Positions 54,460-63,800 of a DNA stretch of 64,000 bases are shown one piece after another (positions within the stretch are counted from its first letter, which is position 1; each line of letters starts with the position of its first letter). Made by a program: the position numbers and the translations under genes. The DNA comes from UBA4416 sp040387555 (GTDB lineage: Bacteria; Bacteroidota; Bacteroidia; B-17B0; Aurantibacillaceae), in contig JAZKDO010000001.1 of the NCBI GenBank assembly GCA_040387555.1, positions 434,001 to 498,000 of the forward strand, in the 5' to 3' direction. Under the pieces are notes generated by a model, which was not told the origin of the DNA, made no database searches, and saw nothing but the letters and a program-made list of their open reading frames with translations.

Positions 54460-55041
54460 ATGGACTATTTATATATCAAAGCACTTCATGTAATCTTTAT
54501 TGTAACCTGGTTTGCCGGTTTATTTTATATGGTACGCTTATTTATATATACCAAAGAAGCGTCCGAAAAAGCAGAACCTTCCAAAAGCATATTAACGGCA
54601 CAGCTTAACATCATGCAGAAAAAATTATGGTATATTATCACATGGCCATCGTTCATTCTGACCTTAGTTTTCGGACCATGGATGCTCTATTTAAATCCCA
54701 CACTCTTAACTATGCCCTGGATGTGGCTTAAATTAATATTTGTTGGGTTATTAGCCTTATACCACTTGCAATGTCACGCGTACTTCAAACAACAACAAGC
54801 GGGAATCTTTAAACCCTCATCGTTTAAATTAAGGCTGTTTAACGAATTAGCGACTGTTTTTTTAGTAGCCATTGTATTTTTGATTATTGTACGTTCAACG
54901 AGTGGTTTAGTGTGGGGCATGATAGGCTTATTCATTTTTGCAGCTTTGCTTATGGGTGGTGTTTATATTTATAAAAAACAACGTCAGACGATGGCAAAAA
55001 GGGAAAGCGGTGATATTCCTCCTGACACCTTAAGTAATTAA
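54460..55041 (+). CDS. hemJ: Protoporphyrinogen IX oxidase HemJ
   Basis: 193 residues, four to five membrane helices. Conserved His in YIKALHVIFIVTWFAGLFYM, YIITWPSFILTLVFGPWML, and LKLIFVGLLALYHLQCHAYF are HemJ (UPF0093) motifs, including the essential His and Lys. It oxidises protoporphyrinogen IX to protoporphyrin IX for heme. A charged 25-residue tail follows the last helix. Followed 37 bases later by NDH-2. Confidence 0.88.
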   Translation: MDYLYIKALHVIFIVTWFAGLFYMVRLFIYTKEASEKAEPSKSILTAQLNIMQKKLWYIITWPSFILTLVFGPWMLYLNPTLLTMPWMWLKLIFVGLLALYHLQCHAYFKQQQAGIFKPSSFKLRLFNELATVFLVAIVFLIIVRSTSGLVWGMIGLFIFAALLMGGVYIYKKQRQTMAKRESGDIPPDTLSN

Positions 55042-55078
55042 TCTTGGTTACTCGTTTACATGCAAACAAAAACACATC

Positions 55079-56329
55079 ATGGAAAAACGTAAAAAAATAA
55101 TTTTGATTGGTGGCGGCTTTGCCGGCTTGCATTTAGCAAAGGCATTAAACAACGAGGCGTTTGATGTTTTTTTAATTGACAAACAAAATCATCATCAGTT
55201 TCAGCCGCTTTATTATCAGGTAGCAAGCGCGCGATTGGAACCCTCCAATATATCTTTCCCTTTCCGAAAAGTATTTCAGAAATCCAAAAATATTCAGTTT
55301 CGTTTAGCGGAGGTAACTAAAGTTGTTGCGAATGAAAATAAAATTGAAACATCCATTGGCGATTATCATTACGATTATCTGGTGATTGCTTCAGGTTGTA
55401 AAACTAATTTTTTTGGAAATAAAGAAATCAGTAAGCATGCGCTTTCAATGAAAACAACAGAAGAAGCCATTGAGATTAGAAATAACATTTTACTGACGTT
55501 TGAAAAGATCATTTCTGCTGAAGACAAAGATCGCGAAGCTTTGATGAACATCGTGTTGGTTGGCGGGGGTCCAACAGGAGTTGAATTAGCAGGAGCTTTC
55601 GCTGAGATGAAAAATCATATTTTGCCAAGGGATTATCCTCATATCGATTTTTCAAATTTAAAAGTGATCTTACTGGAAGGAAGTCAAAAAACGCTCAACA
55701 GTATGAGTGAAGAATCCAAAACAGCCTCTCTTAAATATCTGAAGGAACTAGGGGTTATCGTAAAAACAGAAACGATTGTTACCAATTATGATGGCCGGAC
55801 AGCTACTTTAAATAACGGAGAAACCATTCCAACTACTAACTTAATCTGGGCTGCCGGTGTCATTGGCAATATCATCGATGGCTTACCTGCAGAAAACATT
55901 ATTAAAAACCGGTACAAAGTTGATCGCTATAATAAAGTTCAGTCAACAGAGAACATCTACGCTATTGGTGATATTGCATATATGGAAACACCACTTTATC
56001 CTAACGGACATCCACAATTAGCCAACGTAGCTATTAATCAAGGAAAAACTTTAGCTAAGAATTTTTTGAATCAGCTGCATAAAAAATCATTAAAAGAATA
56101 TGAATACAAAGATTTAGGTTCCATGGCTACCATCGGAAAGCGAAAAGCAGTAGTCGATCTTCCTTTCATAAAATTTCAGGGGTTCTTTGCGTGGTTCATC
56201 TGGATGTTTTTACACTTAATGCTCATTTTAAGTGTTCGCAACAAGCTTATCATTTTCTTCAACTGGGCATGGAGTTACCTGACAAAAGATTCATCTTTAC
56301 GATTAATTTTAAGACAGAAAAAGATTTAA
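55079..56329 (+). CDS. ndh: Type II NADH:quinone oxidoreductase
   Basis: 416 residues. FAD motif IILIGGGFAGLHLAKALNNE, NADH motif NIVLVGGGPTGVELAGAFAE, NIYAIGDIAYMETP, and a C-terminal membrane-anchoring hydrophobic segment (FFAWFIWMFLHLMLILSVRN) characteristic of NDH-2. It oxidises NADH and reduces menaquinone without pumping. With sdhCAB it forms part of the respiratory chain encoded here. Stop overlaps the convergent COG2509 stop. Confidence 0.92.
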   Translation: MEKRKKIILIGGGFAGLHLAKALNNEAFDVFLIDKQNHHQFQPLYYQVASARLEPSNISFPFRKVFQKSKNIQFRLAEVTKVVANENKIETSIGDYHYDYLVIASGCKTNFFGNKEISKHALSMKTTEEAIEIRNNILLTFEKIISAEDKDREALMNIVLVGGGPTGVELAGAFAEMKNHILPRDYPHIDFSNLKVILLEGSQKTLNSMSEESKTASLKYLKELGVIVKTETIVTNYDGRTATLNNGETIPTTNLIWAAGVIGNIIDGLPAENIIKNRYKVDRYNKVQSTENIYAIGDIAYMETPLYPNGHPQLANVAINQGKTLAKNFLNQLHKKSLKEYEYKDLGSMATIGKRKAVVDLPFIKFQGFFAWFIWMFLHLMLILSVRNKLIIFFNWAWSYLTKDSSLRLILRQKKI

Positions 56330-57927
56330 TATAAGGCTGCAATCGCATTCACACAATTTACCCCGTCCATGGCAGCGCTTACAATGCCTCCAGCATAACC
56401 GGCGCCTTCTGCACACGGGTACAAGTTTTTCAATTGTACATGCTGTAAATTGATTTTATCACGGGGAATGCGAACCGGTGTGGATGTTCGTGATTCAACT
56501 CCTACTATAATAGCATCATTGCTAATATAACCACGCATCTTGTTGTCAAAAGCCTTAAAGCCTTGCTGTAAAGTGGACCCTATCATTTTTCCAACCACGT
56601 CCATCATTTGCACAGATTTTGTTCCAGGTTGATACGAGCAATCTATTAACTTTGAGCTTAGTTTATTATTCATAAAATCCATCAGGTTCTGGGCAGGAGC
56701 CGTTTGGGTTTCTCCTCCCATTTGCCATGCTTTGTGCTCTATGTCTTTTTGTAGTTGCAATCCAGCCAAGGCACCATATTTCTTATACGGCTCAAAATCT
56801 AATAACTCTAATCCCACTACGATCCCGCTATTCGCGTATGGATTGTTTCGTTTGGAAGGACTCCAACCGTTAGTCACAACCTCATCTTGCGCAGTAGCAC
56901 AAGGCGCAATGATTCCGCCGGGACACATACAAAAAGAGTATACACCATGCCCTTGTGCCTGATGCACCAAACTGTAAGAAGAAGCCGGCAAATACGAACG
57001 CTTGGAAACCACCTCGTCATGCGTATGGCAACTGTACTGAATCTTATCAATAAATTCTTGCGGATGTTCTACGCGCACTCCTAATGCGAAAGGCTTCGCT
57101 TCAATAGCAATTTTTTTTCGATCTAATAGTTCATAAATATCACGCGCCGAATGACCCGTTGCTAAAATTACATGTGAGCAAGAGTGGTCAATTGTTTGCT
57201 TCTCGACTCCGCTCGAAGTGACAAACTTTTCAATAAGAACAGAAGAGATTTTTTCATTACTGTAATTTAAATCTACCAACTTTGAATGAAAATTAACTTC
57301 ACCGCCATGCTTTAAAATTGTTTCACGCATGTTGGAAATGATGTTCGGCAATTTATTTGTTCCGATATGAGGATGAGCCTCCACTAAAATAACATCGTCA
57401 GCACCATGATAAACAAACGTTTTTAAAATATGTTCGATATCTCCGCGCTTGCTGGAACGTGTATATAATTTACCGTCACTATATGTTCCTGCTCCTCCTT
57501 CACCGAAACAATAATTGCTTTCGGGATTTACTATGTGCTCTTTGTTAATAGCTGCCAGGTCACGTCTTCTGTCCCTGACATCTTTTCCTCTTTCAAATAT
57601 GATTGGCTTAATTCCTAACTCAAGGCAACGTAAAGCTGCATATAAACCGGCTGGCCCGGCGCCGATTATTGTGATGGTATTTTTTGCTTTTGAAACATCT
57701 TTGTAGTGAATCCCTAAACTATCTTCGTTCATAGGTTCGTTGATCCAAACGGCAATTTTTAAATTTACTTTTATGTTTCGTGATCGTGCATCAATGCTCC
57801 GACGCAGTGGTTTAATATAAAAGGTATCCGTTGGTTTTAAGGAAAGTTCTTCAGCAACTTCTTGTTTCAACAATTGCTCATCATAAGCAATGTGGGCAGC
57901 AATAGCCAGATTCAATTCTTTTTTCAT
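56326..57927 (-). CDS. COG2509-type FAD-dependent oxidoreductase
   Basis: 533 residues. An N-terminal ferredoxin-like extension of about 85 residues (LKPTDTFYIKPLRRSIDARS) precedes the FAD motif ITIIGAGPAGLYAALRCLEL. FGEGGAGTYSDGKLYTR, VILATGHSARDIYELL and CMCPGGIIAPCATAQDEVVT are diagnostic of COG2509 proteins. The C-terminal YPCAEGAGYAGGIVSAAMDG closes the FAD site. Function not established in the family. Codons about 234-243 (FVTSSGVEKQ) are encoded by a sequence resembling the interspersed repeat of this phylum. Confidence 0.88.
   Translation of the reverse strand: MKKELNLAIAAHIAYDEQLLKQEVAEELSLKPTDTFYIKPLRRSIDARSRNIKVNLKIAVWINEPMNEDSLGIHYKDVSKAKNTITIIGAGPAGLYAALRCLELGIKPIIFERGKDVRDRRRDLAAINKEHIVNPESNYCFGEGGAGTYSDGKLYTRSSKRGDIEHILKTFVYHGADDVILVEAHPHIGTNKLPNIISNMRETILKHGGEVNFHSKLVDLNYSNEKISSVLIEKFVTSSGVEKQTIDHSCSHVILATGHSARDIYELLDRKKIAIEAKPFALGVRVEHPQEFIDKIQYSCHTHDEVVSKRSYLPASSYSLVHQAQGHGVYSFCMCPGGIIAPCATAQDEVVTNGWSPSKRNNPYANSGIVVGLELLDFEPYKKYGALAGLQLQKDIEHKAWQMGGETQTAPAQNLMDFMNNKLSSKLIDCSYQPGTKSVQMMDVVGKMIGSTLQQGFKAFDNKMRGYISNDAIIVGVESRTSTPVRIPRDKINLQHVQLKNLYPCAEGAGYAGGIVSAAMDGVNCVNAIAALY
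57199..57226. repeat. Interspersed-repeat-like element inside a CDS
   Basis: The stretch contains TTCTCGACTCCGCTCGAAGT, very close to the TCGAGCGGAGTCGAG element that, from general knowledge of Bacteroidota genomes, occurs many times between genes. It is nearly palindromic and here lies in frame in the COG2509 gene. No second copy was seen in the window. Confidence 0.5.
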
Positions 57928-58041
57928 ACGCAGATTCTATTGTTCTGATCTGCCATATGGAATACGTCATGCACGCAAATCTGCGATTGTTCTGGGCATG
58001 CCGATTTCATAATGGAAGATTTTTATTCTTCAGTTTATTTA

Positions 58042-58794
58042 TTATCCTTCAAATGTTATCGAAAAAATAGCCATCTTGGAATTTACTTTTTGGATACTAT
58101 TCGAAAATATATTGTTGAGTGGTTGTAACAGATTTTTAGTACCCTGAAGCACTTTAACCTCCAAGCCTAATTTAAAATACTGCAGATAAAAATCAACACC
58201 GGCACCTCCACTGTAAAAAAAATCGTCTCGTTTCAGCAGCACAGCATCATCCAATTGATTAGCACCGCCTGTAGCCTGCCCTTTCTTTTTTGAAACAAGG
58301 TCCATGGTATAACCGCCACCTAAAATTACATAAGCACCGAAATTATCCAAACGCTTTGATTGTAATTTTATTTCAAGAGGTAAAATAATGAAGGTTGATT
58401 CAACACTTTTTTTATACTTTTTAGTGCTATCACGCTTAGCATTTTCGAGAGTATACTCTAAACTTCTTGAAGCGAAACTAAGATTTGGCGTAAACCTTAA
58501 CCTAAGGTACTCGTGCAATCGGAAATCAGAAATTATTCCTAATGCAAAGCCTGGATCTGATTTGGTATAAATGGTTTTCATTCCATAGGTAACACCGCCG
58601 ATAACAGTATCCGGGAAAGACGAATTTTTAATAGTATTGATTCTGAAATCTGTCCTGTTATAGGCAAGAGCAAAACCAAAATGCATTTTGTTTTTATAAA
58701 ATTTTGGTAAATTAACTCCACTTTCTTCTTTGTGCTGAGAAATTGCCTGGGAAGACAACAAGCTAAAAATGAGTATATATAAAAAATTTTTCAT
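58042..58794 (-). CDS. porT: PorT-like outer-membrane barrel, T9SS-associated
   Basis: 250 residues. Signal peptide MKNFLYILIFSLLSSQAISQ. Barrel strands such as KMHFGFALAYNRTDFRINTI, YLRLRFTPNLSFASRSLEYT, ESTFIILPLEIKLQSKRLDN and RDDFFYSGGAGVDFYLQYFK match the PorT family of type IX secretion. The C-terminal strand ends in a near-aromatic F-E-G. PorT-like proteins are needed for T9SS function, consistent with several sorting-domain proteins in this window. Last of the ileS - DksA - lspA - porT run. Confidence 0.8.
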   Translation of the reverse strand: MKNFLYILIFSLLSSQAISQHKEESGVNLPKFYKNKMHFGFALAYNRTDFRINTIKNSSFPDTVIGGVTYGMKTIYTKSDPGFALGIISDFRLHEYLRLRFTPNLSFASRSLEYTLENAKRDSTKKYKKSVESTFIILPLEIKLQSKRLDNFGAYVILGGGYTMDLVSKKKGQATGGANQLDDAVLLKRDDFFYSGGAGVDFYLQYFKLGLEVKVLQGTKNLLQPLNNIFSNSIQKVNSKMAIFSITFEG

Positions 58795-58838
58795 TCTATA
58801 TGAAAACGAATTTATCCCTCTTTTAGTATCCGGGAGTA

Positions 58839-59501
58839 TTAAGATTCATTTACATTCTTTTCAATGGTTACATTTTTCTCCTCAGGCTTGTTTTTAACCT
58901 TAAAGAACTTATTTTGAAAAACGAGAATAATACCCACTCCGAAAGATATGGCCATATCAGCGAAATTAAATATAGCATTGAAGAATTCGAAGTGTTCGCC
59001 TCCCCAAAAAGGCAACCAATTAGGAAAATTACCTTCATAAATTGGAAAGTAAAACATATCTACCACGTGACCTTGTAAAAATCCTGTGTATCCACCACCA
59101 ACAGGCAGGAATTCTGCAACCTGGTATTCAGTACTTTCTCCAAAGAGTAGTCCATAAAAAGCAGAATCAAGTATGTTTCCTAAAGCGCCCGCTAAAATTA
59201 AAGAAACACAAACAACAAACCCCTTATGTTCGCCATCATTTACTATTTTTCTGATATAAAAGGCGCCCGCAAAAACGGCTATTACCCTGAATAAACTTAA
59301 TGCCAGTTTTCCGTAATCACCTCCGAACTCTAATCCCCAGGCCATTCCTGGATTTTCAGTAAAAGTAATTCTACTCCAATCACCAATAAGCCGGCACACC
59401 TCACCGATGGGAAAATTTGATTTGATGTATAATTTAATACACTGATCAATTATCAGAACTACAAAAACGGTGATTATTGGGAGTCGGTATTGTTTAAGCA
59501 T
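58839..59501 (-). CDS. lspA: Lipoprotein signal peptidase II
   Basis: 220 residues, four membrane helices. Catalytic Asp residues are in LAGALGNILDSAFYGLLFGE and FNAIFNFADMAISFGVGIIL. The extra loop with HVVDMFYFPI is typical of Bacteroidota LspA. It cleaves lipoprotein signals such as those at 7784 and 8384. The 14 bases between the preceding terminator and its ATG leave no room for a promoter, so expression depends on readthrough. Confidence 0.92.
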   Translation of the reverse strand: MLKQYRLPIITVFVVLIIDQCIKLYIKSNFPIGEVCRLIGDWSRITFTENPGMAWGLEFGGDYGKLALSLFRVIAVFAGAFYIRKIVNDGEHKGFVVCVSLILAGALGNILDSAFYGLLFGESTEYQVAEFLPVGGGYTGFLQGHVVDMFYFPIYEGNFPNWLPFWGGEHFEFFNAIFNFADMAISFGVGIILVFQNKFFKVKNKPEEKNVTIEKNVNES

Positions 59502-59514
59502 AGAGCTTATAAAA

Positions 59515-59547
59515 GCAAAAAAGGTTACCTTGCAAAGATAACCTTTT
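59515..59547 (-). terminator. Terminator between DksA-like gene and lspA
   Basis: On the minus strand AAAAGGTTA pairs with TAACCTTTT and runs into T's, a few bases before the lspA start. Partial termination would set the lspA level. Confidence 0.7.
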
Positions 59548-59567
59548 AGTTGAAATTAGAATAGTAT

Positions 59568-60785
59568 TTAGTTGGATTGATTCAACTTAGCATCAATTCC
59601 CAAAGTTGCATGAGGAACAGAACGAAGGCGCTCTTTCGGTATCAATTTGCCTGTTACACGGCAAATTCCATACGTCTTATTTTCAATACGCATTAAAGCA
59701 TTTTTTAAATTCACAATATATTTTTCCTGGCGAATAGCTAACTGAGCGGTTTCTTCCTTTGACAACACATCCGATCCATCTTCTAATAATTTAAATGAAG
59801 GCGATGTATCATCTGTTCCATGATTATCAGCATTAGATAATGTTTGTTTTAATAAATCATAATCAGTTTGCGCTTCTGTCAGTTTATCAATAATCAATTC
59901 TTTAAACTCTGTTAATTCTTTATCTGAATAACGACTTCTATCATCCTTTGTATTTAAGAATGGTTTTGGCTGAGGCGCTTGAGGTTTTTTTATAAGAGGC
60001 TTTGTTATATCAATATGCAATGGTCTGTTTCTGATATAAGATTCAGAACCTGACGAACGCCCTTCACTTTTCTTTCTACGACCACGTCCTCTTTTTTCAG
60101 GAATTTCATCATCATCATCATCATCTATAGGAATACCACCACCTTCAAGATCCAATACAGGTGCTTCATCCAAATCAACTACTGCATCATCCTCCTCTTC
60201 TGGTTTTTCGTAATCATCTTTTACATCAACATCAGAATCATCTTCCTCTTCTGCCTCAACATCATCCTCATCATCATCTCCTTTTTTACCTTTTTTTGAT
60301 GATTTTGCCGGTTTCGCATTTTTCTTAGATCCTTTTTTTGCAACAGCATCAATTGGTTTTCCAACAACTTTAGTTGATTTAGGGGCAGGACTAACTGGAG
60401 CCGCCGCTTTTTTAACTGGCTTAACCGCTACTTCAACTTTTTTGGCGGGCTTAGCAACTGCTTTTTTGGCGGGTTGTGGTGCCGGTTTACTTGTTTTTTT
60501 CTCTACTTTTTTAGGGGCAGATTTAATCGGTTTTGCTACTTTTTTTGCTGGAACTTTACTCACTTTTTTTGGTGCGGGTTTTTTTGCAACAACCTTTTTG
60601 GCAGTTGGTTTGGATATGGGTTTTTTTACCACAACTTTTTTAGCTGCTGGTTTTGCAATTACTTTTTTTGGCGCAGGTTTACTTGCTTTTTTAGGGGCCG
60701 GCTTACTCGCTGCTTTCTTAGTGGCAACTTTTTTTGGTGCCGGTTTATTTGCCTTCTTAGCAGGTTTTACTATTTTCTTTGCCAT
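59568..60785 (-). CDS. Histone-H1-like/TraR-DksA zinc-finger fusion
   Basis: 405 residues. Residues 1-160 are Lys/Ala/Pro repeats (KKASKPAPKKVIAKPAAKKV) like H1 tails. About 165-230 are acidic (DDDEDDVEAEEEDDSDVDVK). About 270-405 is a TraR/DksA domain: helical part SRYSDKELTEFKELIIDKLT and a zinc-finger region YGICRVTGKLIPKERLRSVP that keeps one Cys only. The missing cysteines are usual for Bacteroidota members of this family. Location after ileS and before lspA is conserved in the phylum. It probably binds RNA polymerase and/or DNA; role unproven. Confidence 0.85.
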   Translation of the reverse strand: MAKKIVKPAKKANKPAPKKVATKKAASKPAPKKASKPAPKKVIAKPAAKKVVVKKPISKPTAKKVVAKKPAPKKVSKVPAKKVAKPIKSAPKKVEKKTSKPAPQPAKKAVAKPAKKVEVAVKPVKKAAAPVSPAPKSTKVVGKPIDAVAKKGSKKNAKPAKSSKKGKKGDDDEDDVEAEEEDDSDVDVKDDYEKPEEEDDAVVDLDEAPVLDLEGGGIPIDDDDDDEIPEKRGRGRRKKSEGRSSGSESYIRNRPLHIDITKPLIKKPQAPQPKPFLNTKDDRSRYSDKELTEFKELIIDKLTEAQTDYDLLKQTLSNADNHGTDDTSPSFKLLEDGSDVLSKEETAQLAIRQEKYIVNLKNALMRIENKTYGICRVTGKLIPKERLRSVPHATLGIDAKLNQSN

Positions 60786-60801
60786 AATTCTTTTCTTAAA
60801 A

Positions 60802-63800
60802 TTAATTTAACTTTTCTATAGAAATAAGGGTAGATACCAATTCGTCCACTTCAACAGAACTTGCGGTGGTCGAGGACAAATTTTGTACCACTTGTAGGTC
60901 TCCTGTCAGAGTTTCGGCGCAAATATACTTTAAATTATTCTTAATGGCGGTATCCAAGGCATCATTTTGTTGTATTTTTACCAAAATACGGTCAGTTACA
61001 TCCATTCCACTGTCTTTTCTAAGGTTTTGGATACGGTTCACTAACTCTCTGGCCAAACCTTCTTCTTTTAATGAATCTGATAAAGTAACATCTAAAGCAA
61101 CTGTTATTTGTCCACTATTGGCAACTTTCCAACCCGGAATATCAACAGGAATTATTTCCACATCTTCCACCTCCAACAAAATTTCTTCACCTTCCACGTT
61201 CATTTTAAACTTTCCTGTTTTCTCAATTTCAGAAATAATTAAAGGTCCATGGTCGTTAGCATAAGCCTGAACTGTTTTCATGTGCTTTCCGCATTTTTTT
61301 CCAAGAGTTTTAAAATTCAGTTTTAAATTTTTAATGATGTGTGCTTCTTCTTCCGTTACAAATTCCAATTCCTTTACATTAACCTCAGCCAGAATAATAT
61401 CTTTCACAGCTTCTACATGTCGTCTAAATTCAGGATCCAAAACCGGAATGCGGATTTTTTGCAATGGCTGACGAACTCTTAAATTCTCTTTTTTACGAAT
61501 AGATAGGATCATAGAAGAAATCTTCTGAGCCATTTCCATACGTTTTTCTAAACTAAGATCAATTAATGAAGTGTTTATCTTTGGATAATTAGTTAAATGA
61601 ACTGAATTGATTTCGCCTGCAACTTCATTCAGATTCTGATATAACCAATCCGCAAAAAACGGCGCAATTGGACTCATCAGTTGAGATAATGTATTTAAAC
61701 ACTCAAACAAAGTTTCGTAAGCCGCTTTTTTATCATCACTTATGTCGCCTTTCCAGAAACGGCGACGCGATAAACGGATATACCAGTTGCTTAAATGCTC
61801 ATCCACAAATTCCTCAATGTAACGCGCCGCTTTGTGCGGTTCAAACGTCTCATATTGTTCTGTCACATCTTTTACAAGCGAATTTAATTTCGATAAAATC
61901 CAACGATCCAATTCAGAACGGTTACTAACGTTTACGGTATTGCTTAAATCAACCACAAAATTATCTACATTAGCATATAAGGCGAAAAACCCATAAGTAT
62001 TGTAAAGTGTTCCGAATAATTTACGTTGTACTTCACCAATTCCTTCCGTGTCAAATTTCAGATTATCCCATGGTGCCGCGTTCGCAATCATGTACCAACG
62101 GGTTGCATCAGCGCCATATTTATCAATGGTCTCGAACGGATCAACGGCGTTACCTAAACGCTTGCTCATTTTATTTCCATTTTTATCCAGCACTAATCCG
62201 TTAGACACTACATTTTTATAAGCAACCGAATCAAAATTCATAGTAGCGATCGCATGCAATGTAAAAAACCAGCCACGGGTTTGATCAACCCCTTCCGCAA
62301 TAAAATCGGCCGGGTAATATTTTTTATCGTCAATCAATTCTTTATTTTCAAACGGATAATGCACCTGCGCATAAGGCATAGCGCCCGAATCAAACCACAC
62401 GTCAATTAAATCAGGCTCGCGCAATAATTTTTTGCCGTTCTTCTCTAAAACGATATTATCCGCGTAAGGTTTATGTAAATCAAACGTATCGTAATTTTCA
62501 GTACTGAAATTCCCGAGAACAAATTTACCTAAAGGATTTTCTGTCATGATCCCTTTAGAAACTGCATTGTCAATTTCCTTTTTCAACTCTTCAGCGCTGC
62601 CAATCACAATTTGTTCGGTCTTATCTTCGCTCGTCCAGATTGGAATGGGAATGCCCCAAAAACGGGAACGCGATAAATTCCAGTCATTTAAATTCTCTAA
62701 CCAGTTTCCAAAACGCCCGGTTCCTGTAGCTTCTGGTTTCCAGTTAATGGTTTTGTTCAGTTCGATCATACGGTCTTTTGCCGCTGTTGATTTGATGAAC
62801 CAGGAATCCAATGGATAATATAAAACAGGCTTATCAGTTCTCCAGCAATGCGGATAACTATGCTCGTAGGTTTCTTTTTTAAATAATTTCCCTTCTTCCT
62901 GGAGTTTCAAAACAATTCGTTCATCAACACTTAAGTAAGCTTTTAATTCTTTGATTTTTCCAGATGCTTCTAAAATTTGTTTTTGTTTTTCAAACTCAAC
63001 TTGTTTTTCTGCATCTGTATGATACGCTTCTTTTACATATTCTTCGCCATACAAAAATGTTCCATCTTGTATCTCAGGTAAAAAACGTCCGCGTTTATCA
63101 ACTAAAGTTAATGAGCCGATTCCGTTTTGTTTAGCAACTCTAAAGTCATCTGCTCCAAAGCTTGGCGCTATGTGTACGATCCCTGTACCATCGGTAGTTG
63201 TTACGAAATCACCAATGATTACTTTAAAAGCATCGCCATCGGCTGGTTGTGTAAATGGTAATAATTGTTCGTAGGATATGCCGGCTAAATCAGAACCTTT
63301 GCAATGCCCAACAATTTTAAAAGGAATATTTTTATCTCCCGGTTTGTAATCTTCAAATTTTAAGTCGGTATGTTTTTCAGAAAAATATTTGTTCACTAAA
63401 TCTTTAGCCAGAATAACGGTTTGAAGATTGCCTCCAAATGGATTAAAACTTTCTACAAAAACATAATCAATATCTTTACCAACTGCCAAAGCAGTATTAG
63501 AAGGCAATGTCCACGGTGTGGTTGTCCAGGCAAGGAAATAAACGTTTAACCCCTCATGGGCTTTAAACCCAGGAAGGGTTCCGTTTATTTTAAACTGAAC
63601 AGTTGCAGTTCTATCTTTCACATCTCTGTAACAACCCGGTTGGTTTAATTCGTGAGAAGATAAACCTGTTCCTGCAGCCGGTGAGTATGGTTGAATAGTA
63701 AAGCCTTTGTATAACAAACCTTTATTATTCATGTTTTGTAATAACCACCAAACACTTTCAATATACTTGTTATCGTAAGTGATATACGGATCTTTCATAT

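Noticed and set aside
60442..60821. Two long plus-strand frames rich in Phe/Gly/Ala opposite the DksA-like gene
   Set aside because: They are the antisense of Lys/Ala/Pro repeat codons; low complexity explains their length and no start signal is present.
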